Positions 33,804-44,287 of a stretch of DNA of 64,000 nt are shown in pieces. Position 1 is the stretch's first letter; each line of letters begins with the position of its first letter. The position numbers and the translations under genes were made by a program. The notes under the pieces are model-generated. The model saw only the letters and a list, made by a program, of their open reading frames with translations, ran no database searches and was not told where the DNA came from. This DNA comes from an uncultured Eggerthella sp. (lineage in GTDB: Bacteria; Actinomycetota; Coriobacteriia; Coriobacteriales; Eggerthellaceae): the NCBI GenBank assembly GCA_937998355.1, contig CALLDI010000009.1, positions 124,001-188,000 on the forward strand, in the 5' to 3' direction.

Positions 33804-36365
33804 ATGGCGCGACAGCAAAACGATCGGTCACGCTCCGCTTCTCAGAAGAGGAGCAAAGGCCAAACGCAGAAGCGTTCCACGTCGAAAGGCGCAGTGAAGG
33901 GTAAGCCTGGTAACTACCAGAAGGCTGCCCCTGCGCATCAGACGCAACTTCTCGATCCTAGAACGAAGCACGACATCATCGGTGTCGTGCTCGCTATTCT
34001 GGCCATCGCACTGTTCATCACAGCACTGCTGCCCGCAGACGGCATGGTCACGTCGCTTCTCGGTGCGGGCCTACATAGTGCGTTCGGCATCGGCGCTTAC
34101 ATCCTTCCATTCTTCCTGCTCGCAGTTGCCATCACATACCTGGTCAGATTCGATGCCGGTCTCGTGCCTGCTCGTACCGCATTAGGATCGCTCATCATCT
34201 TCCTTACCTTGCTCACGCTGCTCTCGACGCTCATCCCACAAGCGGAAAGCGATCCCAACATCGTCTTCAATGCCGCCTATCTCCAACACTACGGCGGCTA
34301 TTGCGGCGGTGCCTTCGCCTGGATCTTCCTGCGCCTGTTCGGATTCACCGTCTCGCTCATCTTCATCGTAGGACTCTTCATCGTCGGCACCCTCATCATC
34401 GGATTCTCCATCTCGGCCGCCCTCGAACGCATCCGCGAAGAACGTCTCGCACGTGAAGAAGAGGAGGAGAGCGGCGAAGCGCTGTTCGCTCGCATGAATC
34501 TTGCTCATACGCAGGACCAACGCCCGCTCGCGCGCAGAAGAATCTCGAAGCATGCGGTCGATCCTCGACAGATGCAGTTGCCCGAAAACGCACCTGCTGT
34601 CGCGCCCGCTGCACGCAAGATCGATGCCGAACAGACGCTCTTGCTCGATCAAGAGCCCAAAGAACCCCAGGCGCTCACACGCAAGCTCGGCCCGCGCAAG
34701 CGCAAGCTCGACAATGTCCCTAAAGTCGAGATCAGCGAGCAGCAGACCACGACCATCGATGCTGAGAAAGTGGTCGAACAGGTCAACGCCGAGGTGAAGT
34801 CCGAGCAGAAGCAGCAAGCTTCTCCGCAACCGAAGAAGAAGCGCCCCAAGACCCCCAGCGCAATCCCGCAGCCCATGGATGGCTTCCAGCTACCCGATTT
34901 CAACCTGCTCAACACGAGCTCTGCGGAGAGCATGAAGTCCGAGACCGATGCCTCGCTCAAGATGGTCGCGCAGAACCTCGAGGATACGCTTCACGATTTC
35001 GGGGTGGACGCCGATGTGGTCGGCTGGGTCGCTGGGCCCACCGTCACGCTCTTCAAGGTCGACCTGCCCTCCGGCGTGCGCGTCAACCGCGTCTCGAACC
35101 TCACCGACGATATCGCGCTGGCGCTCGCGTCTCCCGGCGTGCGTATCTTCGCGCCCATCCCCGGCACGAACTACGTTGGCATCGAGGTACCTAACCAAGT
35201 GCGTCAGACCGTGTTCTTGGGCGACGTGCTCAAAGGCACCACAGGCGGTCCGCTCGAGATCGCGATCGGCAAGGATGTCGAAGGTGAATGCATCGTCTCC
35301 GACCTTGCCACCATGCCGCACCTGCTCATCGGCGGTACCACCGGCTCTGGTAAGTCGGTCTCCATCAACGCTATGATCATGTCGATCCTCATGCGTGCCA
35401 CGCCCGCTGAAGTGCGATTCATCATGATCGACCCCAAACGCGTCGAATTCACGCCCTATAACGGCATCCCTCATCTCTATGTGCCAGTCGTCACCGAATC
35501 ACGCGAAGCTGCGAGCGCGCTTTCGTGGGCGGTCGCCGAGATGGAACGTCGCCTTAAGATCTTCTCCAGTATCGGAGCGCGCAACATCGGCCAATACAAC
35601 GCGAAAGCTCAAGAGAGCGCGAAAGCCTACGAGAAGGATCCCGAGAACACCGACCTGCTCGATGAATTACCCTACATCGTCATCATCATCGACGAGCTTG
35701 CTGACCTCATGATGAACGTCGGCAAGGAAGTGGAATTCTCCATCTCACGTTTGGCACAGCTCGCTCGTGCAGCGGGTATCCATCTTATCGTGGCAACGCA
35801 GCGCCCCTCAACCAACGTCGTGACTGGCCTCATCAAGGCCAATATCACCAACCGCATCGCGTTCAACGTGGCATCGGGCATCGATTCGCGCGTCGTCCTC
35901 GATACGCCGGGCGCAGAGAATCTCATCGGTCTGGGCGACCTCTTGCTCTCTAAGCCCGAACTCGCGAAACCCCAGCGCATCCAAGGGTGTTTCGTTTCCG
36001 AGGACGAGATCGCAGCAGTGGTCGAACACTTGAAGCAACAAGGAGAGCCGGAATACCACCACGACATCTTGAAGACCAACCTCATCACGCTCGGCGATTC
36101 CGCACCCGACGGAAGCGGCGGCGGGGGAGCGGTCTCTGAAGACCCGCTGCTTTGGGAAGCCGCCGAGATCGTCTGCTCGAGCGGTATGGGTTCCACTTCC
36201 AATCTTCAAAGACGATTGAGCGTTGGTTATTCCCGCGCAGGTCGTATAATGGATTTACTCGAAGCAAAAGGAATTGTTGGTCCGCCCAATGGCTCCAAGC
36301 CTCGTGAGGTGCTCGTCGATGCGGTCGAACTTGAGACCATCCGCGCCTTCGAGGAGAATGATTAA
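33804..36365 (+). CDS. ftsK: DNA translocase FtsK/SpoIIIE
   Basis: 853 residues. A basic N-terminal tail (about 1-50), four membrane segments (about 55-205), and a charged Pro/Gln/Lys linker (about 215-370). Then the alpha/beta motor: Walker A GGTTGSGKSV near 511-520, Walker B-like IVIIIDELADLMM, and RATQRPSTNVVTGLIKAN-type motif. The gamma winged helix (about 790-850) reads LLWEAAEIV and SVGYSRAGRIMDLLE, which recognises KOPS/SRS sequences. It pumps chromosome DNA through the septum and activates dimer resolution. A Gly-rich hinge precedes gamma. Confidence 0.96.
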   Translation: MARQQNDRSRSASQKRSKGQTQKRSTSKGAVKGKPGNYQKAAPAHQTQLLDPRTKHDIIGVVLAILAIALFITALLPADGMVTSLLGAGLHSAFGIGAYILPFFLLAVAITYLVRFDAGLVPARTALGSLIIFLTLLTLLSTLIPQAESDPNIVFNAAYLQHYGGYCGGAFAWIFLRLFGFTVSLIFIVGLFIVGTLIIGFSISAALERIREERLAREEEEESGEALFARMNLAHTQDQRPLARRRISKHAVDPRQMQLPENAPAVAPAARKIDAEQTLLLDQEPKEPQALTRKLGPRKRKLDNVPKVEISEQQTTTIDAEKVVEQVNAEVKSEQKQQASPQPKKKRPKTPSAIPQPMDGFQLPDFNLLNTSSAESMKSETDASLKMVAQNLEDTLHDFGVDADVVGWVAGPTVTLFKVDLPSGVRVNRVSNLTDDIALALASPGVRIFAPIPGTNYVGIEVPNQVRQTVFLGDVLKGTTGGPLEIAIGKDVEGECIVSDLATMPHLLIGGTTGSGKSVSINAMIMSILMRATPAEVRFIMIDPKRVEFTPYNGIPHLYVPVVTESREAASALSWAVAEMERRLKIFSSIGARNIGQYNAKAQESAKAYEKDPENTDLLDELPYIVIIIDELADLMMNVGKEVEFSISRLAQLARAAGIHLIVATQRPSTNVVTGLIKANITNRIAFNVASGIDSRVVLDTPGAENLIGLGDLLLSKPELAKPQRIQGCFVSEDEIAAVVEHLKQQGEPEYHHDILKTNLITLGDSAPDGSGGGGAVSEDPLLWEAAEIVCSSGMGSTSNLQRRLSVGYSRAGRIMDLLEAKGIVGPPNGSKPREVLVDAVELETIRAFEEND

Positions 36366-36385
36366 GGAACACCGGGAGGGTTACC

Positions 36386-37591
36386 GTGAACCACATCAGC
36401 TTTGGTAGCGTGCTCAAAGAAGCGCGCATCTCAAAAGGCTACGAGCTCACCACCGTGTCTCGTCGCCTACGCATTCGCCCCGACATCCTCGAAGCGATCG
36501 AGAACAGTGACTTCGAACGCATACCTCCTCGTGGATATTCTCGCAACATGATCAACGCCTATGCGCGCTTCCTCGGCCTCAATGCCAACGATGTCACGCG
36601 CATGTACCTTGACGAAAGCTACGCCAACCAGATCGGTCGCGCACATCAGAATGCGATCGAGAATCGCTATCTGCATCGCAACACGTCACAAGCGACCTCA
36701 CGACCTGGCAAACGACAACCCACTAACCAGTTCAAAGCGGTCTCATCGACCCGCCAACGTGTCGATGACGGTACGACAGGAGCGAACGGTAGACGCATTT
36801 ATTCCGATACTCCTGACGACTTCGATCGCACGCAGTCCGCTCGCGCACGAGCGCAAGCCCGGCAAAACCGCAGCGAAGACCCCCAGCTTCATCCCGCACG
36901 CAGAGAAGCGATCCCTGATGGGAAGTACGTGAACCTCTACGCGAATCCTTCACGCGGTATGGGGCAAGCACCTCGCAGCCGCTTGCCGCTCATCATCGGC
37001 GGCGTCATCGTCGTCATCATCCTCATCGCCATCATCGCTTCCATCGTCTCTTGTTCGAGCAAGCAAGAAGATGTTCAAAATATCCCTGTAACAGGCATCG
37101 AGAACACCGAAGAAGGGGAAGGTAACGACACCGCACAACCCGCTGCCGTCGCACCGACCGATTTCACGCTTTCTTATGAGGTGCCTGCTGGCAAGAGCGC
37201 CTACATCGAGGTCATCGTCGATGGTTCGACGAAAGAAGCGGGCGATGTGACCGGCCAAGCATCCCAGACCTACACCAGTTCGGGCAACATCAAATTCGTC
37301 ACTTCGAATCCCGAGAACGTGGTCTTGAAGGTTGACGGCGAAGAGAAGACGCTCGAAGCGAATAGTCGCGGCGTTGCGAGCGAGACCTTCAATTTCAACG
37401 AGATACTGAACAAGTGGTATGCCGACCATCCTGAAGTTCAAAGACCCGGAAGTTCGACCAACCCCACTACACCGACTTCGACCAGCAATGACTCGAACGG
37501 TTCATCGACTTCTTCGAACGATGCGACCACATCCAATACCTCGAACTCATCGTCGAGCAGCTCTTCGGGATCTTCTCGTACGAGCGATTGA
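36386..37591 (+). CDS. RodZ-like helix-turn-helix membrane protein
   Basis: 401 residues. N-terminal HTH_25 domain (about 1-75; FGSVLKEARISKGYELTTVSRRLRI, PPRGYSRNMINAYARFLGL). A basic, Gln/Arg-rich cytoplasmic linker follows, then one membrane helix at about 200-222, an outer DUF4115-like domain (about 260-340; GKSAYIEVIVDG), and a Ser/Thr/Asn-rich tail of about 50 residues. This layout matches RodZ/YmfM, which links MreB or the elongation machinery to the membrane. The position downstream of ftsK and upstream of pgsA is that of B. subtilis ymfM. Start GTG 36386, SD GGGAGGG. Confidence 0.85.
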   Translation: MNHISFGSVLKEARISKGYELTTVSRRLRIRPDILEAIENSDFERIPPRGYSRNMINAYARFLGLNANDVTRMYLDESYANQIGRAHQNAIENRYLHRNTSQATSRPGKRQPTNQFKAVSSTRQRVDDGTTGANGRRIYSDTPDDFDRTQSARARAQARQNRSEDPQLHPARREAIPDGKYVNLYANPSRGMGQAPRSRLPLIIGGVIVVIILIAIIASIVSCSSKQEDVQNIPVTGIENTEEGEGNDTAQPAAVAPTDFTLSYEVPAGKSAYIEVIVDGSTKEAGDVTGQASQTYTSSGNIKFVTSNPENVVLKVDGEEKTLEANSRGVASETFNFNEILNKWYADHPEVQRPGSSTNPTTPTSTSNDSNGSSTSSNDATTSNTSNSSSSSSSGSSRTSD

Positions 37592-37629
37592 TATTCCATT
37601 GACGACTCTCTCGAACCGAAAGGAAACCC

Positions 37630-38127
37630 ATGGCAAAAGATTCAAGCTTCGATGTAGTCTCTCAAGTCGACATTCAAGAGGTCGATAACGCATTCGGCCA
37701 AGCGAAGAAAGAGATCGTCCAACGCTACGATCTGAAGGATTCAGGCGCCCAGATATCACTCGATAAAGCGAACAAGACGCTCACCATCAACGCTCCCAGC
37801 GATTTCGTCGCTAAGCAGGTCATCGACATCATCTCCTCGAAACTGGTGAAGCGCGGCATCGACCTCGGTGCAGTGAACTGGGGAAAGGTCGAGGCTGCTT
37901 CTGGTGGCACGGTCAAACAGACCGCAACGATCGTTGACGGAATCGACAAAGAGACCGCTGGCAAGATCAACAAGGACATCAAAGCTACCAAGCTCAAGGT
38001 GAAGGTCACGATCGAAGGCGATAAGCTTCGCGTGTCTGGCCCTAAGCTCGATACGCTCCAAGAGGTCATCGCGTTCTTAAAAGAGCAAGACTACGGTCAA
38101 CCGCTCCAATTCACCAACTACCGCTAG
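37630..38127 (+). CDS. YajQ family nucleotide-binding protein
   Basis: 165 residues, family length. Starts DSSFDVVSQVDIQEVDNAFGQAKKEI; the middle has DFVAKQVIDIISSKLVKRGID; the end has KLRVSGPKLDTLQEVIAFLKEQDY (short hallmarks: FDVVS, RVSGPKLD). Two RNP-like domains. Members bind nucleotides or c-di-GMP in some proteobacteria; the role in actinobacteria is unknown. Inserted with rimO between rodZ and pgsA, which are adjacent in Bacillus. Confidence 0.9.
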   Translation: MAKDSSFDVVSQVDIQEVDNAFGQAKKEIVQRYDLKDSGAQISLDKANKTLTINAPSDFVAKQVIDIISSKLVKRGIDLGAVNWGKVEAASGGTVKQTATIVDGIDKETAGKINKDIKATKLKVKVTIEGDKLRVSGPKLDTLQEVIAFLKEQDYGQPLQFTNYR

Positions 38128-38138
38128 TGGAAGCATCG

Positions 38139-39491
38139 ATGATGAAACAGGTCGCGTTCATCACGCTCGGTTGCGCGAAGAACGAAGTCGACACCGCCCA
38201 CATGACCGCTCGTCTCACAGAGGCTGGTTACCAAGTGATCGATTGGGATGATCATCTAGAAACTCTCGAACATGATCCTGCTGCTGCGCTCGATGCCATC
38301 ATCATCAACACATGCTCATTCCTGCAGGCTTCGATCGAAGAGAGCCTTGACGTGATCTTCGATATCGCTGATCTTCCCGCTGTGTCGCAGGGAAGGACCA
38401 AGCTCATCGTCGCAGGCTGCATGCCTAGTCGCTTCGGAATGGACCTGCAAGAAGAACTCCAAGAAGCGCAGCTCTTCATTCCTTGCAAAGATGAATGCAG
38501 CATCGTTGACAAGCTCGATGAACTGCTCGGCATCGTGCGCTCCGCATCACCATGCGAAGCTCCTACCGCAAACGATCACAGCTCGCTTCAACGCATCGAC
38601 CCTGGCCCGAGCGCCTATGTGAAGATATCCGACGGCTGTGACCGATTCTGTTCGTTCTGCGCCATTCCTTACATTCGTGGTCGCTATCACAGCTTCTCCT
38701 TCGAGACCATTCGAAATGAAGTCGAAGGGCTCGTCGATCAGGGCGTGAAGGAGATCGTGCTCATCGCGCAAGATACGGCGATCTGGGGAAACGACCTAGA
38801 ACCGAAACGATCGCTCGCATGGCTGCTCGATCGCATAGCGAGCACATTCCCCGATACCTGGTTCCGCGTTCTCTATATTCAACCCGAATACGTCGATGAA
38901 GCGCTACTACGAACCTTCGCGGCGCATGATAATATCTGCAACTATCTTGACATTCCCTTCCAACATGTCGATGAAAGTCTGCTCAAGTCGATGAATCGTA
39001 AAGGATCGTACGAAGCATTCATGCAGCTCATCGACCTTATTCACCGTATCCTTCCGAGCGTAGCGCTGCGCACCACGCTCATCGTTGGTTATCCGGGAGA
39101 GACCGATCAGCAATTCGATGATCTGTGCGATTTCGTCTCCGAGATCGATTTCGACTATGTCGGCGTTTTCGCGTTCTCACCCGAAGAAGGGACGCGCGCA
39201 GCCAAGCTTCCTGACCAGATCGATGAGGAGACGAAGCAAGACCGCCTCAGGATCATTCGCGATCTAGCCGACACCGTCTCTCAGAGTCGCTTGACCCGTT
39301 TTGTCGACCAGGAAGTCGAGGTTCTTGCACTAGGCTATGAAGAGGACGGTCAACTTATCGGACGAAGCCAATACCAAGCACCCGATGTCGATGGCGTCAC
39401 CTATTTGGATAGCGGTGAACCGGGGCAGTTCGTGCCGGTCATCATCGAAGATACGCTCTATTACGAAATGGAGGGAACACGTGCAAGATAG
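38139..39491 (+). CDS. rimO: Ribosomal protein S12 methylthiotransferase RimO
   Basis: About 450 residues from ATG 38139 (GGAAG upstream); a GTG at 38127 lies before that SD. N-terminal UPF0004 domain with FITLGCAKNEVDTAHM, NTCSFLQ and VAGCMPSR; radical SAM centre CDRFCSFC; C-terminal TRAM. The GCAKNxVD form identifies RimO over MiaB and MtaB. It beta-methylthiolates an Asp of ribosomal protein S12. The end overlaps the pgsA-cinA fusion by 11 bases. Confidence 0.95.
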   Translation: MMKQVAFITLGCAKNEVDTAHMTARLTEAGYQVIDWDDHLETLEHDPAAALDAIIINTCSFLQASIEESLDVIFDIADLPAVSQGRTKLIVAGCMPSRFGMDLQEELQEAQLFIPCKDECSIVDKLDELLGIVRSASPCEAPTANDHSSLQRIDPGPSAYVKISDGCDRFCSFCAIPYIRGRYHSFSFETIRNEVEGLVDQGVKEIVLIAQDTAIWGNDLEPKRSLAWLLDRIASTFPDTWFRVLYIQPEYVDEALLRTFAAHDNICNYLDIPFQHVDESLLKSMNRKGSYEAFMQLIDLIHRILPSVALRTTLIVGYPGETDQQFDDLCDFVSEIDFDYVGVFAFSPEEGTRAAKLPDQIDEETKQDRLRIIRDLADTVSQSRLTRFVDQEVEVLALGYEEDGQLIGRSQYQAPDVDGVTYLDSGEPGQFVPVIIEDTLYYEMEGTRAR

Positions 39492-40659
39492 TGCTCCTTC
39501 GCAGAACAAGCCAGCGACCACATTGTGGACACCCGCGAACATCGTCACCCTCGTTCGCATCTTGCTCGTCCCTGTCTTCTTCGTCGCGTTCGTAAGTCCG
39601 TGGCCCGACTGGTTCCCCGACTGGAGCGAAGCCGAGTTGCTCAAGCCTTGGCTCGCAGCCCTGCTCTTCGTCGTGCTCGCTTGCACCGACGCGCTCGATG
39701 GCTATCTTGCGCGCAGCAGGGGAGAGGTGACGAATTTCGGCAAGTTCATGGATCCACTCGCCGACAAGATCTTGGTGGCAGCAGCCCTGCTCGCACTGTG
39801 TGAACTGCAAGTCCTTCCTGCCTGGGTCGCACTCGTCATCCTCGTACGTGAGTTCATCGTCTCAGGCCTGCGCATGCTCGCTGCTTCAGAAGGCGTGGTC
39901 ATCGCTGCGAGCTGGTACGGCAAGGCGAAGACGGTCTTCCAGATCATCGCCATCGTCATGTTCATCATCAAGGATTCTCATCCCTTCATCAGCGACCCTA
40001 CCGTCGAGACCACGTTCTACATCATCTCATGGATCTTCATGATCATCGCGCTCATCCTCACGGTCGTATCCATGCTCGACTATCTTGCGAAATGCCGCAG
40101 CATCTTGCGTTTCTCGCATGCGGATGGAGCAAGCGATACACAGGAGGAACAAAGCGATCGAGCGGGAACGAACGATGAAACGATCGAATCGCGCGCACAG
40201 CGCGTCATCTCCCTCGCGATCGATAAGAACGCACTTCTTGCCACTGCTGAAAGCTGTACGGGGGGCCTCATCGCTGGAGCGCTTACTTCCGTTGCGGGCA
40301 GCTCTGCGGTCGTGCAAGGCGGGATCGTCAGCTATTCCAACGATGTCAAACGAAGCGAGCTCGGCGTCTCCGAGAGCGATCTTGAGTCTCATGGGGCAGT
40401 GAGCGAACCAGTCGCGCTCCAGATGGCTAAAGGTGCACGAGAAGCGCTCTCGACCACCATCGCCGTATCAGTGACGGGGGTCGCTGGACCAGGAGGGGGA
40501 AGCGCAGAGAAGCCAGTCGGTACGGTATGGTTCGGCATCGATTCGCCTCATGGCGCGCAAGCAGAGGTGCGTCATTTCTCAGGAGACAGGGCCGCAGTGC
40601 GCGCGCAAACCGTATCGCATGCACTCGCACTTCTCGACGATGCGCTTCATACACTTTGA
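39481..40659 (+). CDS. PgsA-CinA fusion: phosphatidylglycerophosphate synthase + CinA C-terminal amidohydrolase domain
   Basis: 392 residues from GTG 39481, SD GGAGGG, overlapping rimO; a longer frame to 39337 lies inside rimO. Residues 1-205 are PgsA: several membrane helices and the complete CDP-alcohol phosphatidyltransferase motif D-G-x2-A-R-x8-G-x3-D-x3-D (73-95). A charged linker (about 206-235) leads into a CinA_C domain (about 236-392): AESCTGGLIAG near 256-266, GGIVSYSNDVK, and VTGVAGPGGG. CinA_C is a nicotinamide-nucleotide (NMN) deamidase. The two genes are separate neighbours upstream of recA in Bacillus. An AGGAGG at 40142-40147 lies in the linker without a suitable start. I see no stop or frameshift. 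Confidence 0.88.
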   Translation: MQDSAPSQNKPATTLWTPANIVTLVRILLVPVFFVAFVSPWPDWFPDWSEAELLKPWLAALLFVVLACTDALDGYLARSRGEVTNFGKFMDPLADKILVAAALLALCELQVLPAWVALVILVREFIVSGLRMLAASEGVVIAASWYGKAKTVFQIIAIVMFIIKDSHPFISDPTVETTFYIISWIFMIIALILTVVSMLDYLAKCRSILRFSHADGASDTQEEQSDRAGTNDETIESRAQRVISLAIDKNALLATAESCTGGLIAGALTSVAGSSAVVQGGIVSYSNDVKRSELGVSESDLESHGAVSEPVALQMAKGAREALSTTIAVSVTGVAGPGGGSAEKPVGTVWFGIDSPHGAQAEVRHFSGDRAAVRAQTVSHALALLDDALHTL

Positions 40660-40768
40660 TACTCATTCATATGTAGATTTCAAATTTTCATAAGATCGCG
40701 TTCTGGAAAACGTGAGATGAAGTTCAAAGAAACATAAGGTTCTCTTTCTATTATTTCAAATAGAGATA

Positions 40769-40797
40769 TTGAAATCGAACAGGTGTTCGGTTATCTT
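40769..40797 (+). promoter_or_regulatory. recA promoter
   Basis: TTGAAA (40769-40774), a 17-base spacer and TATCTT (40792-40797). The LexA box at 40776-40789 occupies the spacer. A perfect inverted repeat ATTTCAA/TTGAAAT (40753-40759, 40769-40775) overlaps the -35. Confidence 0.7.
40776..40789 (+). promoter_or_regulatory. LexA box (SOS operator) of recA
   Basis: CGAAC-AGGT-GTTCG fits the Gram-positive LexA consensus CGAACRNRYGTTCG exactly. Placement between -35 and -10 would block RNA polymerase until LexA self-cleaves after DNA damage. Confidence 0.93.
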
Positions 40798-40832
40798 GTA
40801 AGTATCAGCTCATGTTCTGATAAGGAGAACCA

Positions 40833-41903
<1,071 letters not shown>

Positions 41904-41914
41904 AGGTTCGAACG

Positions 41915-42493
41915 ATGTACATCGATGCAGAATCTCTCAAACGACGATTCACCATTCCTACCGAGGAGCCCACACACGACTCCTCGGTAGGCGTTCGCAG
42001 GTCTTCGAGCGCAGTTACTGCTACTGAAAGCGACTACGATAACGATCCCGAATCCGCATTCAGGAAGATAGAGCGATTGCTCTCCGTGCGCGACCGCTCT
42101 ATCACCGAGATCAGAAACCGGCTTCAGCGCGATCGATTCACCGAACGCGCTATCTCAGAAGCGCTCGAACGTGCGATCCGCTGCGGTTATCTTGATGACG
42201 CTCGATTCGCCGATGGGTTCATACGTTCGCGCTTGCGCGCTTCGAAGGGAATCAACGGTATCGTACGCGATCTCAAGAATCACCATATCGACGCCTATGC
42301 TATACCTGGCTTTCCTGACAGCTTTCTCGAAGAACAGGGGAGTCAGCTTGATAACGCGGTCAGGCTTCTTCAGCGAAAGCCCCCGCGCGCGAAGAATAAG
42401 CAGCAAGCGGCATATGCGAAGCTCATTCGCAGTGGATTCTCCTCTTCGGTCGCTAGTGCTGCAGTGAAACAGTGGATCGCAGAGCAAGCCTAA
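41915..42493 (+). CDS. recX: Regulatory protein RecX
   Basis: 192 residues. N-terminal ~45 residues are variable; then RecX three-helix repeats: AFRKIERLLSVRDRSITEIRNRL, GYLDDARFADGFIRSRL, and KLIRSGFSSSVASAAVKQWI. RecX inhibits RecA filament extension and ATPase. Adjacent to recA, its normal context, so SOS induced with it. Gene ends 233 bases before rny. Confidence 0.9.
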   Translation: MYIDAESLKRRFTIPTEEPTHDSSVGVRRSSSAVTATESDYDNDPESAFRKIERLLSVRDRSITEIRNRLQRDRFTERAISEALERAIRCGYLDDARFADGFIRSRLRASKGINGIVRDLKNHHIDAYAIPGFPDSFLEEQGSQLDNAVRLLQRKPPRAKNKQQAAYAKLIRSGFSSSVASAAVKQWIAEQA

Positions 42494-42726
42494 AGCGTGC
42501 ATTTTGCGTGAGTTCTCCGAGATTGCAGGCGCTCGACCTAGGCAAAACGAGCGTATTCCTCTATCATTTTCAGTGCTTGAGTTTTCGCGCCGCAAGGCGC
42601 TTGCTATAGAACATATATCCTCATTGTTATGTACGCATGCCTTTGCGCGCACTCTTGCCTGGTCGTTTCTGGGCATTTTTTATGCCGAAATACCAGCGTA
42701 AAGCCACTTACTAGGAAGGAAGAATT

Positions 42727-44262
42727 GTGATCGAGGTTATCGTCGTAGCCGCAATAGCAATCATCGTTGGCTTCCTCATCGGTTATTTCTTGATGCTCAA
42801 GGTTCAGAAAGGCCGCTCCAAAGCTGCCGCTAGGGAAGCACAAGAGATCGTTTCTGATGCGCAAAAGGAAGCAGAGAGCCTTCGCCGCGAAGCAATGGTC
42901 GAAGCGAAGGACGAAGCGCTCAAGATCAAGCAGGATGTTGAAGCAGAGAGCAAAGAACGTCTCAAAGAGATCCGCTCGACCGAAAATCGCCTGAATCAAC
43001 GCGAGCAGAATCTTGATAAGCGCAGTGAATTCATGGACAAGCGCGAACATCAGATCTCTTCGCTGCAGGGTCAGCTCGACCGCAAGCAGCACGATCTCGA
43101 CGTTTCCCAAAAGAAGATCAACGCCCGTCTCGAGCAGATCGCTGGTCTGTCGAGCGATGAAGCGAAGGTAGAGCTGTTGGAAGGCTTGAAGGACGAAGTC
43201 GTTCACGAGTCAGCCACCATCATCCGCGATGCCGAGATGCGCACGCGTGCTGAAGCGGACAAGAAAGCGCGTGAGATCTTGAGTCTTGCCATCCAGCGCA
43301 TCGCAGCGGATTACACCACCCAGATCACCGTCTCGACCATCCATATCCCCTCGGACGACCTGAAGGGCCGCATCATCGGTCGAGAAGGCCGCAACATCCG
43401 CTCATTCGAACAGATCACGGGCACCAACCTCATCATCGACGATACGCCTGAGTGCGTAACGGTCTCATCGCACGATCCCGTGCGCCGCGAGATCGCCAGC
43501 GTCACCATGCAGAATCTCATCGCCGATGGCCGTATTCACCCTGCACGCATCGAAGAGATGTACAACAAGGCGAAGAAGTACGTCTATCAGCAGATCAAGG
43601 AAGCGGCTGCGCAGGCAACGTTCGACACCGGCATCCACGACCTGCATCCCGAACTCGAGAAGACGCTCGGTCGTTTGCGTTATCGCACCTCTTACGGACA
43701 GAACGTCCTCACGCATTCGCTCGAGGTCGCATATCTGTGCGGCATCATGGCTTCCGAACTCGGTCTCGATCCGGTCCCCGCACGCCGTGCGGGCCTTCTG
43801 CACGACCTCGGAAAAGCCATCGACCATGAGGTCGAAGGCTCTCACGCGGTCATCGGTGCCGATCTTGCGCGTCGTTACGGTGAAGACGCTGCTATCGTCC
43901 ATGCGATCGAAGCGCATCACAACGACATCGAACCTACCAGCGTCATCGACGTGCTCGTCCAGGCTGCTGACGCGGTCTCTGCTGCGCGTCCCGGTGCTCG
44001 CAAGGAAAACCTCGAGTCCTACATCAAGCGTCTCGAGAAGCTCGAAGAGATCGCGAACTCCTACGAAGGCGTGGAACAGACCCACGCTATCCAGGCAGGT
44101 CGCGAAGTACGCGTCATCGTCACACCGGACAAGGTCGACGAATCGCGTGCCACCGTCCTTGCTCACGATATCGCTCAGCAGATTCAAAGCGAGACCAAGT
44201 ATCCCGGTCAAGTGAAGGTCGTCGTCATTCGCGAAACACGCGCGGTCGACTTCGCGAAATAG
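42727..44262 (+). CDS. rny: Ribonuclease Y
   Basis: 511 residues from GTG 42727 (SD AGGAAGGAAG). One N-terminal membrane helix (about 1-22); a long coiled coil (about 25-165); a KH domain with DDLKGRIIGREGRNIRSFE (about 205-225); and an HD domain with LTHSLEVAYLCG and GLLHDLGKAIDHE. Membrane-anchored endoribonuclease that initiates mRNA decay. With RNase J and PNPase in the same window, a Firmicutes-like decay machinery is evident. A TGCTATAGA extended -10 at 42602-42610 is a possible promoter. Confidence 0.96.
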   Translation: MIEVIVVAAIAIIVGFLIGYFLMLKVQKGRSKAAAREAQEIVSDAQKEAESLRREAMVEAKDEALKIKQDVEAESKERLKEIRSTENRLNQREQNLDKRSEFMDKREHQISSLQGQLDRKQHDLDVSQKKINARLEQIAGLSSDEAKVELLEGLKDEVVHESATIIRDAEMRTRAEADKKAREILSLAIQRIAADYTTQITVSTIHIPSDDLKGRIIGREGRNIRSFEQITGTNLIIDDTPECVTVSSHDPVRREIASVTMQNLIADGRIHPARIEEMYNKAKKYVYQQIKEAAAQATFDTGIHDLHPELEKTLGRLRYRTSYGQNVLTHSLEVAYLCGIMASELGLDPVPARRAGLLHDLGKAIDHEVEGSHAVIGADLARRYGEDAAIVHAIEAHHNDIEPTSVIDVLVQAADAVSAARPGARKENLESYIKRLEKLEEIANSYEGVEQTHAIQAGREVRVIVTPDKVDESRATVLAHDIAQQIQSETKYPGQVKVVVIRETRAVDFAK

Positions 44263-44287
44263 CACGATCGATCGCATCGGCGCGCTC

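Noticed and set aside
39337..39480. Upstream extension of the pgsA-cinA frame
   Set aside because: Lies inside rimO, has no SD, and its composition is not that of a PgsA N-terminus; GTG 39481 has GGAGGG.
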